Source: CAYRNY01 sp964425755
GTDB taxonomy: Bacteria > Chloroflexota > Anaerolineae > Aggregatilineales > Aggregatilineaceae
Direction: 5' to 3'
Assembly: GCA_964425755.1 (NCBI GenBank)
Contig: CAYRNY010000009.1
Coordinates: 62,001-126,000, forward strand
DNA length: 64,000 nucleotides
In this document: positions 16,292 to 25,198 of the stretch, piece after piece
How positions within the stretch are numbered: the first letter of the stretch is position 1
Layout of the letters: each line of letters begins with the position of its first letter
Notes under the pieces: model-generated
Told to the model about the DNA's origin: nothing
The model's database searches: none
The model's input: the letters and a program-made list of their open reading frames with translations, nothing else
Translations under genes and position numbers: made by a program

Positions 16292-17602
16292 ATGGCCAAT
16301 ATCGTGTTGATTGATGACGATCGCAATTTATTACAAATGGTCAAGCTGATGCTCACGCGGGCCGGGCACGCGGTCGAGACGGCGCATGACGGGGAGCACG
16401 GGATCACGCTGGCGCAGCAGCAGCAACCGGACCTCGTCGTGGTGGATGTGATGATGCCCGGCATGAACGGGTATGACGTGGTGCGCCGGTTGCGCACCGG
16501 CCCGCAGACGGCGCAGATCCCGATTATCATGTTGACCGCCCGCAGCCAGCCGATGGACAAGCACAAGGCGCTGGAAGCGGGGGCCAACGCGTTCCTGTCC
16601 AAGCCGATCACGTCGAAAGAACTGCTCGACCGCGTGGACGCCGTGATCGATGCGGGGGTGAATTTCCGCGTGCACACGGGCCTGCTTACCGAACCGGTCC
16701 CGCCCAAGACGCCGTCGAGCGCGCCGTTCACCGGGCCGGCATCATCTACGCCGCACACGCCCCGGCCCGCACCAGCGCCGCCCACAACGCCGGTGTTTGA
16801 GCGCGGCTCGCGCCCGCCCTGGACCGGAGCGCGCGTTCCGATCGGCGCGGAAGACGTGCCGCGCGTCCCGGAAACGCCGCCTGTGTTGCTGCCGGCGATC
16901 ACGGTGATCAGCTTGCGCGGCGGGACGGGCGTCACGACGGTGGCGGTCAATCTTGCGCTGCTGCTGGCGCAGCGCGGCGAGCGTATCGCGCTGGCGGATT
17001 TCAGCACGGCCAGCGGGCACGTACATTTGCACCTGCACCTGCCGGCCCAGAAGAACTGGGGCAAGCTCTTGGAGCAGGGCGAGATCCCCGACGCGCGGCT
17101 GCTCAACCGGTTGCTGACGCCGCACATGTCATCGGGGATCGGCGTGCTGGCGGCCCCGGCGGTTCCGCCGCCGCAGCCGCTATCGACCACTGCCGCGCAA
17201 AGCGTGCTGCGGGAACTCAACGCCACGTTCCAGCGTCAGATCATCGACGCGCGCAGTCTCGACAGCGCGGTGAAAGGCGCGCTGAAGGTATCCAGCACGG
17301 TGATTGTCGTGCTGGCCGACGACCCGCCCTCGATCCAGTCGACCGGGCAGCTATTGCTGGCGCTCAAGAACATGGGGGTCGAGTCCGGGCGCGTGCGGCT
17401 GGTCTTGAACCACGTCCGCGCCACGACCGATGTGCCGGTAGACACGATCCAGAAAGCGCTGAAGCGCCCGCTTAACGGCGATTTACCTTACGAACCCGGC
17501 CACCAAGCGGCGATCCGGCGCGGGACGCCGGTGGTGCTGTCCAACCCGGAAGGGGCGTATGCGCGCGCGTTGTCACGCCTGGCGCAGACGTTGCCGCTGT
17601 AG
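16292..17602 (+). CDS. Response regulator fused to CpaE/TadZ-like ATPase domain
   Basis: 436 residues. A receiver domain (1-125) with acidic pocket DDD at 8-10, phospho-acceptor D52 (VVVDVMMPG) and K near 107 (LSKPIT). A Pro-rich linker covers about 130-195. A MinD/ParA-like domain (about 200-436) has a degenerate Walker A RGGTGVTTVAVN, with both usual lysines replaced, as known for TadZ/CpaE proteins. These proteins place Flp/Tad type IV pilus machinery in the cell. A Flp-type pilin gene lies at 44.7 kb in this window. No tad genes are adjacent. ATP binding may be weak or lost. Confidence 0.85.
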   Translation: MANIVLIDDDRNLLQMVKLMLTRAGHAVETAHDGEHGITLAQQQQPDLVVVDVMMPGMNGYDVVRRLRTGPQTAQIPIIMLTARSQPMDKHKALEAGANAFLSKPITSKELLDRVDAVIDAGVNFRVHTGLLTEPVPPKTPSSAPFTGPASSTPHTPRPAPAPPTTPVFERGSRPPWTGARVPIGAEDVPRVPETPPVLLPAITVISLRGGTGVTTVAVNLALLLAQRGERIALADFSTASGHVHLHLHLPAQKNWGKLLEQGEIPDARLLNRLLTPHMSSGIGVLAAPAVPPPQPLSTTAAQSVLRELNATFQRQIIDARSLDSAVKGALKVSSTVIVVLADDPPSIQSTGQLLLALKNMGVESGRVRLVLNHVRATTDVPVDTIQKALKRPLNGDLPYEPGHQAAIRRGTPVVLSNPEGAYARALSRLAQTLPL

Positions 17603-17936
17603 GGCGCGTGCGCGCGGCGCGCCGGTGCATTTTAGAGGCGAATTGTTTAGACTCTATCTTTGGAGACCTGAACGACGTTACGCGCGACTTGATAACGACA
17701 TCAAACCTGGCTCAAGCACCAACGTATGATGGCCGGGCCGGACGCGAACCGCGTGGGCGGTTGCGCCCGCCCATTGGAACAAAGCCCGGCGCAGTTCCAG
17801 CATTGAGCCAGCGACCGTTCTTACGGCCTTTCAGGGGAGCAGAGGCCGGCGTACCTGGGGGAAGACAGCCAGACACGACTGTGTGATCCGGCGGGCTGCA
17901 TAGCCACGCGGCACACGGGCACAAACGAGGAGACAT
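17603..17936. other. 333-base intergenic region
   Basis: No convincing gene: the open stretch at 17608-17886 has no ribosome-binding site and reads as low-complexity Arg/Pro/Gly. No clear promoter, riboswitch or terminator was identified. The sequence near 17840 (GGCCTTTCAGGGGAGCAGAGGCC) can fold into a short hairpin. Confidence 0.4.
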
Positions 17937-19577
17937 ATGACTAAACGACGCACCTGGACGATAATCACGGTGGTTTTGGCGGCGGTGTTCGCTGCCGGGA
18001 CCGTCTCGATTGCCTTAGGGAACCCGCCGGCACAGCCGGACCCCACCCAACAGCAGCAAACGATCGACGCGCTGATCGCCGAACGCTTCACGCAGACCGC
18101 CGCCGTGCAGTCCGCTGCCGGCGCGACGCAGACTGCCGAGGCGGTGACCCTGTTCGCCCCGACGCTGACCGCGCAATTTGATGCAACGGTCAATGCGGCG
18201 TTTGAGCAGGCGCTGACCGCGACCGCCGCCTCGTACGTCACCGCGACGGCGCAGGCGGAAATGTCGGTGCGCGATCAGGTGATCATGTGGGAGCGCCAGC
18301 TCGCCGACACGGTCAGCCAGCGGCTCGCGGATACGATGGCGGCGCGGCTGAGCGAGTTAGAGGACGTCACCAGCGCCGCGAGCGAGACCTTCAGGGCGCT
18401 GGCGGAGACCGCCCCTGGTGATGCCGCGTTCGCCGATCGCCAGGCCGCAGCCGAGGCCCTGCTCGTCGCGGCGGCAGAGCAGCACGCCACGTTTGACGCG
18501 TTCTTCATCTACAACGCGGCGGGCCAGGTGATCGCGGCGTCCGATGCGGACCGCGTGGGTGATGACCTGGCCGAGCACCCGTTCTTCACCGGCAGTCTCG
18601 CCGAGGCGCGCGTGAACCCGGTCTTCCACGAGGGCGAAGACCGCGTCCCGGTGCTGCTGGCGACCCAGCCGATCCTGAACGCCGAAGGGATGGTTATCGG
18701 TGTGGTGGCAGGCCAGATGAACCTCGTGCCGGTCGATACCATCATCTCGCAGACTGCCGCGAGCACGGAGCTGCCGGTGGCGATCTACATGGTCAGCGCG
18801 GCGGAAAGCCGCCTCGTCGCGCCGCTGGAGTACGCCGGGCTGTCCGGCTACCCGGAGTTGCATAGCGACGGGATCGACGCCGGTGTTGCCGGGCAGTCCG
18901 GGTCGGGGGCTTACCTGAACGCGCTCGACGAGCCGTTCGAGGTGATCGGGCTGGCGCGATACCTGGAAGCGTTTGACGCGGCGTTGCTGGTTGAGGTTCC
19001 GCGTGCCGATGCGGAGATGGTCGCGGCGAACCTGCCGACTGTCACGCCCACGCCGACGCTCACCGCTTCGCCCGCGCCGGGAACGCCCACGCCACGCCCG
19101 GCGATCTTCCCGACCGACACCGTCGCGGAAGTCGCGATCGCCGAGCAGGTGTTCGAGCACGGGCGCATGTTCTGGATCCGCCACACGCGGCAGATCTGGA
19201 TCATGGTCGACGATCCCGATCCCGCGTTCCCCGGTGGTGACTGGTACTGTTTCAACGATACCTACGAAGAAGGCGAGCCGGAGATCGACCCCGACATCGT
19301 GCCGCCGGAAGGGATGCTGCAACCCCGGCGCGGGTTCGGCAAGCTGTGGCGCAACCATCCCGATATCCGCGAGGGGCTGGGCTGGGCGATCACGCCGGAG
19401 TTTGAGCTGACCAGCCGTTACTCGTATATCGCGGGGGGGTACGTCCAGGATGGGCAGTACATCCCTGGTCCTGGCGAGCACCGCCTGACCACGCTGAACA
19501 ATGAGAGCATCTCGTTCTTCGAGCGCGAGATTCGCGGGGATTGCCTGGGCGGGATGTGGCGGCAGACCGGCCAGTAG
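17937..19577 (+). CDS. Membrane-anchored/secreted Cache-domain protein with Chloroflexota-type C-terminal module
   Basis: 546 residues. An N-terminal hydrophobic segment (about 8-27) is followed by Gln/Thr/Ala-rich helical repeats and a Cache/PDC sensor-like region (about 100-345) with AFFIYNAAGQVIAAS and PVLLATQPILNAEGMVIGVVAG. A Thr/Pro linker (about 365-390) precedes a C-terminal module (about 400-545) with FEHGRMFWIRHTRQIWIM, RRGFGKLWRNHPDIREGLGWA. I know that last pattern from secreted Chloroflexota proteins but know no function for it. There is no kinase, methyl-accepting or cyclase domain, so this is a sensor-like protein without an output domain. GAGGAG precedes the ATG. Confidence 0.75.
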   Translation: MTKRRTWTIITVVLAAVFAAGTVSIALGNPPAQPDPTQQQQTIDALIAERFTQTAAVQSAAGATQTAEAVTLFAPTLTAQFDATVNAAFEQALTATAASYVTATAQAEMSVRDQVIMWERQLADTVSQRLADTMAARLSELEDVTSAASETFRALAETAPGDAAFADRQAAAEALLVAAAEQHATFDAFFIYNAAGQVIAASDADRVGDDLAEHPFFTGSLAEARVNPVFHEGEDRVPVLLATQPILNAEGMVIGVVAGQMNLVPVDTIISQTAASTELPVAIYMVSAAESRLVAPLEYAGLSGYPELHSDGIDAGVAGQSGSGAYLNALDEPFEVIGLARYLEAFDAALLVEVPRADAEMVAANLPTVTPTPTLTASPAPGTPTPRPAIFPTDTVAEVAIAEQVFEHGRMFWIRHTRQIWIMVDDPDPAFPGGDWYCFNDTYEEGEPEIDPDIVPPEGMLQPRRGFGKLWRNHPDIREGLGWAITPEFELTSRYSYIAGGYVQDGQYIPGPGEHRLTTLNNESISFFEREIRGDCLGGMWRQTGQ

Positions 19578-19614
19578 GCAGCCCGCACAACCCGCGTTCT
19601 GACGACGTGTTTCG

Positions 19615-19652
19615 CCAGGGACGTGCCCGCCCGGCGCGTCCCTGGTCTCTTT
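19615..19652 (+). terminator. Terminator after the Cache-domain gene
   Basis: A 9-bp perfect stem CCAGGGACG/CGTCCCTGG (19615-19623, 19637-19645) followed by TCTCTTT. Confidence 0.85.
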
Positions 19653-19736
19653 GTGCGTTTTTGCGATATCGGTTTTAGAATCGGGGAGTGTTGCGTCCGG
19701 TCCGGCTGGTAGGGTTATTTGAAAGCGAAAGATAAG

Positions 19737-21272
19737 ATGGCGCTCAAATCCTTCTTGGGGTCGCGGCAGAACGCGATCACGGTGATGGTGTTCCTGGTCG
19801 CGTTTGTGATCTGCGGCATCGCGTGGATGCGCTTTTTCTCGGTCGTCGCGGCCAATCCGTCGCCTGTGCGTTACGTGGATTACGTGACGCCGGAAGGTGT
19901 GATCGCCCCGTTCCGGCAAGACTGCGCCGGGCCGTCCGTCATCGAAAACGACGCGGTCTGGCGCTTCTGCGAATACGCGCCGGAGGCTGCCGCCGGTGCC
20001 GGGGAACTGTGGGGGCTGGCGCGTTTCGACCTGGTGGCGGGGACAGCGCAGATGCTCTGGCCGCTGCCTGAAGCTGCTGACGCGCAGTTGCTCGCGCTCG
20101 GCAAGTCGCCGCAGGGCGATCTGGCGGTGGCCTGGGGCGCGCCGGACCTGCACGCCGTGTACCTGATCCTGCTGGAAGGGGGTGTCGTGCCGTTGGGCGT
20201 GCCGGAAGATGCGCCGGGCACGATCGTGGGGATGGCGTGGATCGGCGACGTGCTGGAGATCGTCGCAGGGGACGCGGAGAGCGTGACTGTGTACGTCAAC
20301 GAGTCCGGCGTGTGGCAGGGCACGCGCGCGATCGAGCGCCCGCCGGCATGCGCCGATGCCGAAACGGTGTGCACGTTACAGATCGCGCATCGCGTCGATG
20401 CGGGCTGGCGGTCGGTCTACGCGATCGCGCCGCGTGCGATCCAGGACCAGGCCGACGCCGACGTGTCGATCGTCGCCGCGCTGGAGGACGGCACGCCGGA
20501 ACCGGTCGACACGATCCGGCTTGCCGAACTCGACCCGTCACAGTACACGCTGGACGAGCGCGGCGACCTGGTGACGTTCGGCGCGCTCTTTGACCGGTCG
20601 CCGGGCAACGTGGTGAACTGGTCGCTGCGTGCCGCGCCGTTCGTGCTGCACGGGGGCACCTGGGAGCGCGTCGCCGCGCCGCAGATCGACGCGCGCTTCT
20701 ATTTCTCCGATTACGCGCTTGACGATGGCGGCCTGCGCTGGATTCCCGGCACGCACGCCCCGCAACGTAGCTGGCAGGTCGACCAGTGGGTGACGCTGCG
20801 GTCATCTGGCGATGATATCTTCCTGGCGGAGCTGAACGGCGCGCGCGGCGATCCGCTGGCGCGAAACGCGGTGTTCAGTTGGCAGCGCGGCGCGGATATC
20901 GACGTGCTCCCGGCATCGGACGGCGGGTACTGGGTGCTGGGACCGCACGGCGCGTATGTGAAGGCGACCGCCGATTACGCGCGCGCCGACGGGCTGAACG
21001 TGGTCGAGCGCGTGGTGCGCACGTTTGAGAATTTCGGGCGGCTGGACGACGTGAGCGTAGAGTTTTACCGCGAGTGGCGCGTGCTGAAGATGGCAGCGTT
21101 CCCGCTGGTGCTGCTCTCGCTGCCTGCCGGGTACGTGCTGGTGTTCGCGGTGCGCCAGTCCCGCCAGCGCGGGCGCGACTGGCTGCGGCTGCTGGTGCAG
21201 ATCTCGGCGGTGTACGTACTGATCGCGACGGTGTTCATCTGGTGGTTCTGGGAACTGATGAACTATTTCTAA
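19737..21272 (+). CDS. Membrane-anchored protein with propeller-like extracytoplasmic region
   Basis: 511 residues from the ATG at 19737; a TTG six codons earlier is possible. One N-terminal membrane segment (about 14-33), a large extracytoplasmic region with repeating beta-rich, Trp-containing stretches, then two C-terminal membrane segments (about 450-470 and 483-508). No enzyme motif is seen. It ends 42 bases before the KimA-like permease and is probably co-transcribed with it, so it might be an accessory or sensor for transport. That is inference from position only. Confidence 0.65.
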   Translation: MALKSFLGSRQNAITVMVFLVAFVICGIAWMRFFSVVAANPSPVRYVDYVTPEGVIAPFRQDCAGPSVIENDAVWRFCEYAPEAAAGAGELWGLARFDLVAGTAQMLWPLPEAADAQLLALGKSPQGDLAVAWGAPDLHAVYLILLEGGVVPLGVPEDAPGTIVGMAWIGDVLEIVAGDAESVTVYVNESGVWQGTRAIERPPACADAETVCTLQIAHRVDAGWRSVYAIAPRAIQDQADADVSIVAALEDGTPEPVDTIRLAELDPSQYTLDERGDLVTFGALFDRSPGNVVNWSLRAAPFVLHGGTWERVAAPQIDARFYFSDYALDDGGLRWIPGTHAPQRSWQVDQWVTLRSSGDDIFLAELNGARGDPLARNAVFSWQRGADIDVLPASDGGYWVLGPHGAYVKATADYARADGLNVVERVVRTFENFGRLDDVSVEFYREWRVLKMAAFPLVLLSLPAGYVLVFAVRQSRQRGRDWLRLLVQISAVYVLIATVFIWWFWELMNYF

Positions 21273-21314
21273 GCGTTGCAGTTGGTGCAGCGTTGAGGGG
21301 GACAAAGGTACGCG

Positions 21315-23222
21315 ATGGCTGAACGATCGCGGAACGGGTTTTCATTGCGGCGGCTGCTGTTCGGCGCGCCGCTGGCGACCGATGCGCTGCCGCACCAGAC
21401 GGTGAGCCGCCCGGTCGGGCTGGCCGTTTTCGCGTCGGATGCGCTGTCCTCGACCGCTTACGCCACCGAAGAAATCCTGATCATCCTGGCGCTGGCGGGG
21501 ACGAGCGCGGCCACGCTGGGCCTTTCGATCCCGCTGGCGGTCGCGATCGCGATGCTGCTGGTGATCGTCACGATCTCGTATCGCCAGACGATCTACGCCT
21601 ATCCGAACGGCGGCGGCGCGTACATCGTCGCGCGTGACAACCTGGGCGAGCTGCCCGCGCAGGTCGCCGGGGCCGCGCTGCTGACCGACTACATCCTGAC
21701 CGTCGCGGTGAGCATTTCGGCGGGCGTGGCGCAGATCACGTCCGGTTTCCCGGAACTGCGGCCCTACCGCGTCGAGATGGCGGTGGCCGTGATCGTGGTG
21801 ATGACGCTGGTCAACCTGCGCGGCGTCAAGGAAAGCGGGCGCATTTTCGCCGTGCCGACGTATTTCTTCCTGGGCATGATGGTGTTGACGCTAGGCGCAG
21901 GCGCGGCGCGCTGGGCGGCGGGCACGCTGCCGGCAGTCGAAGGCGTGGAGGTGGTGCACAGCGCGACCGAGTCGCTGACGTTGTTCCTGGTGCTGCGCGC
22001 GTTTTCGTCCGGCTGCACGGCGCTGACCGGTATCGAGGCGATCTCCAACGGCATCACGGCGTTCAAAGAGCCACGCAGCCACAATGCGGCGGTCACGCTG
22101 GTGTGGATGAGCAGCATCCTGATCGTGCTGTTTTTGGGCATCACGCTGCTGGCTCACGCAGTCGAGGCGATGCCCAGCGAGAGCGAGACGGTGATCTCGC
22201 AGCTTGGGCGCGCGGTGTTCGGCGAAGGCAGCCCGCTGTACCTGTTGGTGCTGGCGGGCACGGCGCTGATCCTGCTGATGGCGGCGAACACGAGTTACGC
22301 GGACTTTCCCCGGCTGGCGGCGCTGGCGGCCAGCGATGGTTTCCTGCCGCGCCAGTTGGCGTTTCGCGGCAGCCGGCTGGTGTTCTCGTGGGGCATCGTC
22401 GGGCTGGCGGCCTTTGCGTCGCTCCTCGTGGTCGCGCTGAACGCCCGTGTCACCGCGCTGATCCCGCTGTACGCGATCGGCGTGTTTTTGAGCTTCACGA
22501 TCTCGCAGGTGGGCATGGTGATCCACATGCGGCGCATTGGGCACCTGAAGCCCGGCGAGTCGATGCAGGGGCGTGAGGCCGAGCTGCATTACGATCCGCG
22601 CTGGCGGCTGAAGATGTGGATCAGTGGGTTCGGTGCGTTCAGTACCGGGATCGTGATGATCGTGTTCGCCGTCACGAAGTTTGCCAGCGGCGCGTGGTTC
22701 GTGGTGATCTTGATCCCGACGCTGGTTTTGATCTTCTTCCGCATTCACCGCCATTATCGCGAGGTGGCGCAGGCGCTCAGCCTGGCCCGCAAGCGCCCGG
22801 ATGTGCGGCGCTACCCCGTGCACACGGTGATCCTGGTCGACGATGTGCACGCGGAAACGGCGCGCTTGGTCAGCTTTGCCAAATCGCTGGGCCATGAGTG
22901 GGAAGCGATCCACATCGCCACCAATCCCGAACGCGCCGAGACCGTACAACTCAAGTGGCAGGAGCGCATCGGCGAGGGCACGCTGAACGTGATCCCGTCG
23001 CCGTATCGCCTGCTCGCGGAGCCCATCCGGCAGTACGTCGAGGATATCCTGCGCGAAAACCCGGACACGTTCGTCCACGTGATCATGGGCCACCTGGTGA
23101 TGGACACGTTCTGGGAGCAGACGCTGCACCAGAACACCGCTTACATCTTCAACCTGGTCTTGAGCCGCCTGGAGCGGGTCGTTGTGACCAGCGTCCCGTA
23201 CCAGATCGGCGGGGAGCAGTAG
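21315..23222 (+). CDS. APC-superfamily permease, KimA-like (potassium or amino-acid transporter)
   Basis: 635 residues with about twelve membrane helices in the first 470 residues. It opens with GAPLATDALPHQTVSRPVG and VFASDALSSTAYATEE, the hallmark of the KimA (YdaO) branch of APC transporters, where characterised members import potassium with protons. The glycine-rich helix-1 break (ASDALSS) and the PNGGGAYIVARDNLG segment of helix 2-3 are present. The C-terminal ~150 residues are soluble with a USP-like look (VHTVILVDDVHAETARLV), the region that binds cyclic-di-AMP in KimA. Substrate is not proven; amino acids are an alternative. AAAGG precedes the ATG. Confidence 0.82.
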   Translation: MAERSRNGFSLRRLLFGAPLATDALPHQTVSRPVGLAVFASDALSSTAYATEEILIILALAGTSAATLGLSIPLAVAIAMLLVIVTISYRQTIYAYPNGGGAYIVARDNLGELPAQVAGAALLTDYILTVAVSISAGVAQITSGFPELRPYRVEMAVAVIVVMTLVNLRGVKESGRIFAVPTYFFLGMMVLTLGAGAARWAAGTLPAVEGVEVVHSATESLTLFLVLRAFSSGCTALTGIEAISNGITAFKEPRSHNAAVTLVWMSSILIVLFLGITLLAHAVEAMPSESETVISQLGRAVFGEGSPLYLLVLAGTALILLMAANTSYADFPRLAALAASDGFLPRQLAFRGSRLVFSWGIVGLAAFASLLVVALNARVTALIPLYAIGVFLSFTISQVGMVIHMRRIGHLKPGESMQGREAELHYDPRWRLKMWISGFGAFSTGIVMIVFAVTKFASGAWFVVILIPTLVLIFFRIHRHYREVAQALSLARKRPDVRRYPVHTVILVDDVHAETARLVSFAKSLGHEWEAIHIATNPERAETVQLKWQERIGEGTLNVIPSPYRLLAEPIRQYVEDILRENPDTFVHVIMGHLVMDTFWEQTLHQNTAYIFNLVLSRLERVVVTSVPYQIGGEQ

Positions 23223-23236
23223 GCCGGGACGCCCGG

Positions 23237-25021
23237 TCAGTGTGCCGCGCCGTTCAGCGCTAGCAGGTCCGCCTCGCGGAACTGCATCGCGTACAGCCGC
23301 GCGTAGAGGCCGTCGCGGGCCAGCAGTTCGTCATGCGTGCCCAGTTCGACGATGCGGCCCGCGTCCAGCACGGCGATGCGGTGCGCCACGCGGACCGTGC
23401 TCAGCCGGTGCGCGATGATCAACGTGGTGCGGCCCTGCATCAGGCGTTCGAGCGCGTCCTGCACCAGGTGTTCGCTTTCGTTGTCCAGGCTGGCGGTCGC
23501 CTCGTCCAGCAGCAGGATGCGCGGGTCTTTGAGGATCGCGCGCGCGATGGCGACCCGCTGCCGTTGCCCCCCGCTGAGCCGGATTCCACGCTCTCCGACA
23601 AGCGTATCGTACCCGTCCGGCAATTCGGTGATGAACCCGTGCGCGTTGGCCGCCTGCGCCGCTGCGACGAGGTCGTCCTCTGACGCATCCAGCCGCCCGT
23701 AGCGGATGTTTTCGCGGATCGTGCCGCCGAACAGCAGCGTTTCCTGCGGCACGATGCCGATCTGCTCGCGCAGGCTGGCCTGCGTCACCGCGCGCACGTC
23801 GTGCCCGTCCACGCGCACCGCGCCGCCCGTCACGTCGTAGAAACGCGGGATCAGATTGAAGATCGTGCTCTTGCCCGCGCCACTCGGCCCGACCAGCGCC
23901 AGGATCTCCCCCGGCGCGATATCCAGGGTGATGCCATCCAGCACGGGTTGGCGCTCGTCGTAGGCGAAGCGGACATCCTCAAGCGTGATGCGTCCCGCGA
24001 CGGGGGGCAACACGCGCGCGTTTGGGGCGTCCTGGATATCCGGCTCCAGCGCCAGCAGCTCGAACACGCGCCCGGACGCGCCGAGCATCTCTTGAAACTG
24101 CGCGAACAGCGTCGCCAGCTCCGCGAACGCCTGCCCGACCACCGCCGCGTACACCACGAACGCGACCAGCTCCCCGGTGGTCAGGCGCTCCGCGAGCACC
24201 TCGCGCCCGCCGATCCACGCGATCAGCAGGAAGTCAGCCATCAGCAGCAGGTCCATCAGCGGCCACAGCACCGAGCGGATGCGCACGAGGCGCAGCGCCG
24301 CGTTGAGCGCGACGTCCATCGCGCGGTTGTAGCGCCCGATCTCGTAATCTTCGCGCACGAAGCTTTTGACATCGCGCGGGTTCTGGAACACTTCCGCCGC
24401 GACGGTCGCCGTGTCGGCCCTGGCGTCCTGCATCTTGCGGCTGGCGGGACGCGTCAGGCGGCTGAGCAGCAACATCAGCCCCACCATCAGCGGCGTGACG
24501 AGCACGATGAACGCGGTCAGCCGCCAGTTGAGCAGCAGCATCACGCCCACGCCACCCACGATCGTGATGCCTTGCCGCGCCAGGCGTACCAGGTCGGTGG
24601 TCAGCATGCGGCGCATGGTGTTCGCGTCATCCGCGATGCGGCTGATCAAGTCGCCCACACGCTGGTCGAAGAAGAAACGCAGCGACAGGCGTTGCAGGTG
24701 CGCGTAGAGCGCGCGCCGCACGTCGTTCACCACGCGCTCGCCGGCGACGCTCTGGTAATAATGCCCGATCATCGAGCCGATGGTCATCAGGGCCACGCCG
24801 GCCAGCAGCAGGGCTATCTGCTCGTTCAGCCGCGCGATGCTCCCCGCGTCCAGTGCCGAATCGACGATCTGCCGGATCACCAGCGGCAGCGCCAGGAACA
24901 TGCTTGACACGACCAGCCGCGCCACCCCGGACAGCGCCAACGGCACCCAGTACGGGCGCACGAAGCCCAGCATCTGCCGCCACTGGCCGGTTAAGGGCGG
25001 GCGTGAGGCGTTGGTTGTCAT
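23237..25021 (-). CDS. ABC exporter, fused permease-ATPase (MsbA/LmrA-like)
   Basis: 594 residues from the ATG at 25021 (AAAGG seven bases upstream). The N-terminal ABC type-1 transmembrane domain (about 20-325) has six helices and the coupling-helix motif RVGDLISRIADDANTMR. The nucleotide-binding domain has Walker A GPSGAGKST, Q-loop VPQETLLFGGT, signature LSGGQRQRVAIARA, Walker B ILLLDEATAS and H-loop IAHRLST. It functions as a homodimer or heterodimer exporting lipid, drug or peptide; the substrate cannot be told. Convergent with the KimA-like gene, with only 14 bases between stops. Confidence 0.92.
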   Translation of the reverse strand: MTTNASRPPLTGQWRQMLGFVRPYWVPLALSGVARLVVSSMFLALPLVIRQIVDSALDAGSIARLNEQIALLLAGVALMTIGSMIGHYYQSVAGERVVNDVRRALYAHLQRLSLRFFFDQRVGDLISRIADDANTMRRMLTTDLVRLARQGITIVGGVGVMLLLNWRLTAFIVLVTPLMVGLMLLLSRLTRPASRKMQDARADTATVAAEVFQNPRDVKSFVREDYEIGRYNRAMDVALNAALRLVRIRSVLWPLMDLLLMADFLLIAWIGGREVLAERLTTGELVAFVVYAAVVGQAFAELATLFAQFQEMLGASGRVFELLALEPDIQDAPNARVLPPVAGRITLEDVRFAYDERQPVLDGITLDIAPGEILALVGPSGAGKSTIFNLIPRFYDVTGGAVRVDGHDVRAVTQASLREQIGIVPQETLLFGGTIRENIRYGRLDASEDDLVAAAQAANAHGFITELPDGYDTLVGERGIRLSGGQRQRVAIARAILKDPRILLLDEATASLDNESEHLVQDALERLMQGRTTLIIAHRLSTVRVAHRIAVLDAGRIVELGTHDELLARDGLYARLYAMQFREADLLALNGAAH

Positions 25022-25139
25022 GGACAAACCTTTCGTATGGGTTAGCTGCGTAATTCTATACGCTTTTGGGCGCGGTGGGGTGCGTGGGGATGAGATTTCT
25101 TGCGCGGTTCTGATGCGGTTCCGCGTGGGCGACTCAGAA

Positions 25140-25171
25140 CCGGGGCGACGCAATATCAGCAGTCGCCCCGG
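25140..25171 (-). terminator. Terminator hairpin after the MscS gene
   Basis: A 10-bp perfect stem CCGGGGCGAC/GTCGCCCCGG with a 12-base loop, 28 bases downstream of the MscS stop on the minus strand. The tail is only TTCTG. Confidence 0.65.
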
Positions 25172-25198
25172 CAGGTGTCCGGCGAGAAGGCGTGCAGG

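Noticed and set aside
17608..17886. A 92-codon frame after the REC-CpaE gene
   Set aside because: No ribosome-binding site, Arg/Pro/Gly-rich composition and no recognisable motif.
17820..17890. A cyclic-di-GMP riboswitch before the Cache-domain gene
   Set aside because: The conserved CACGCA/GGGACGCAAAG-type segments are not present; only a short hairpin is seen.
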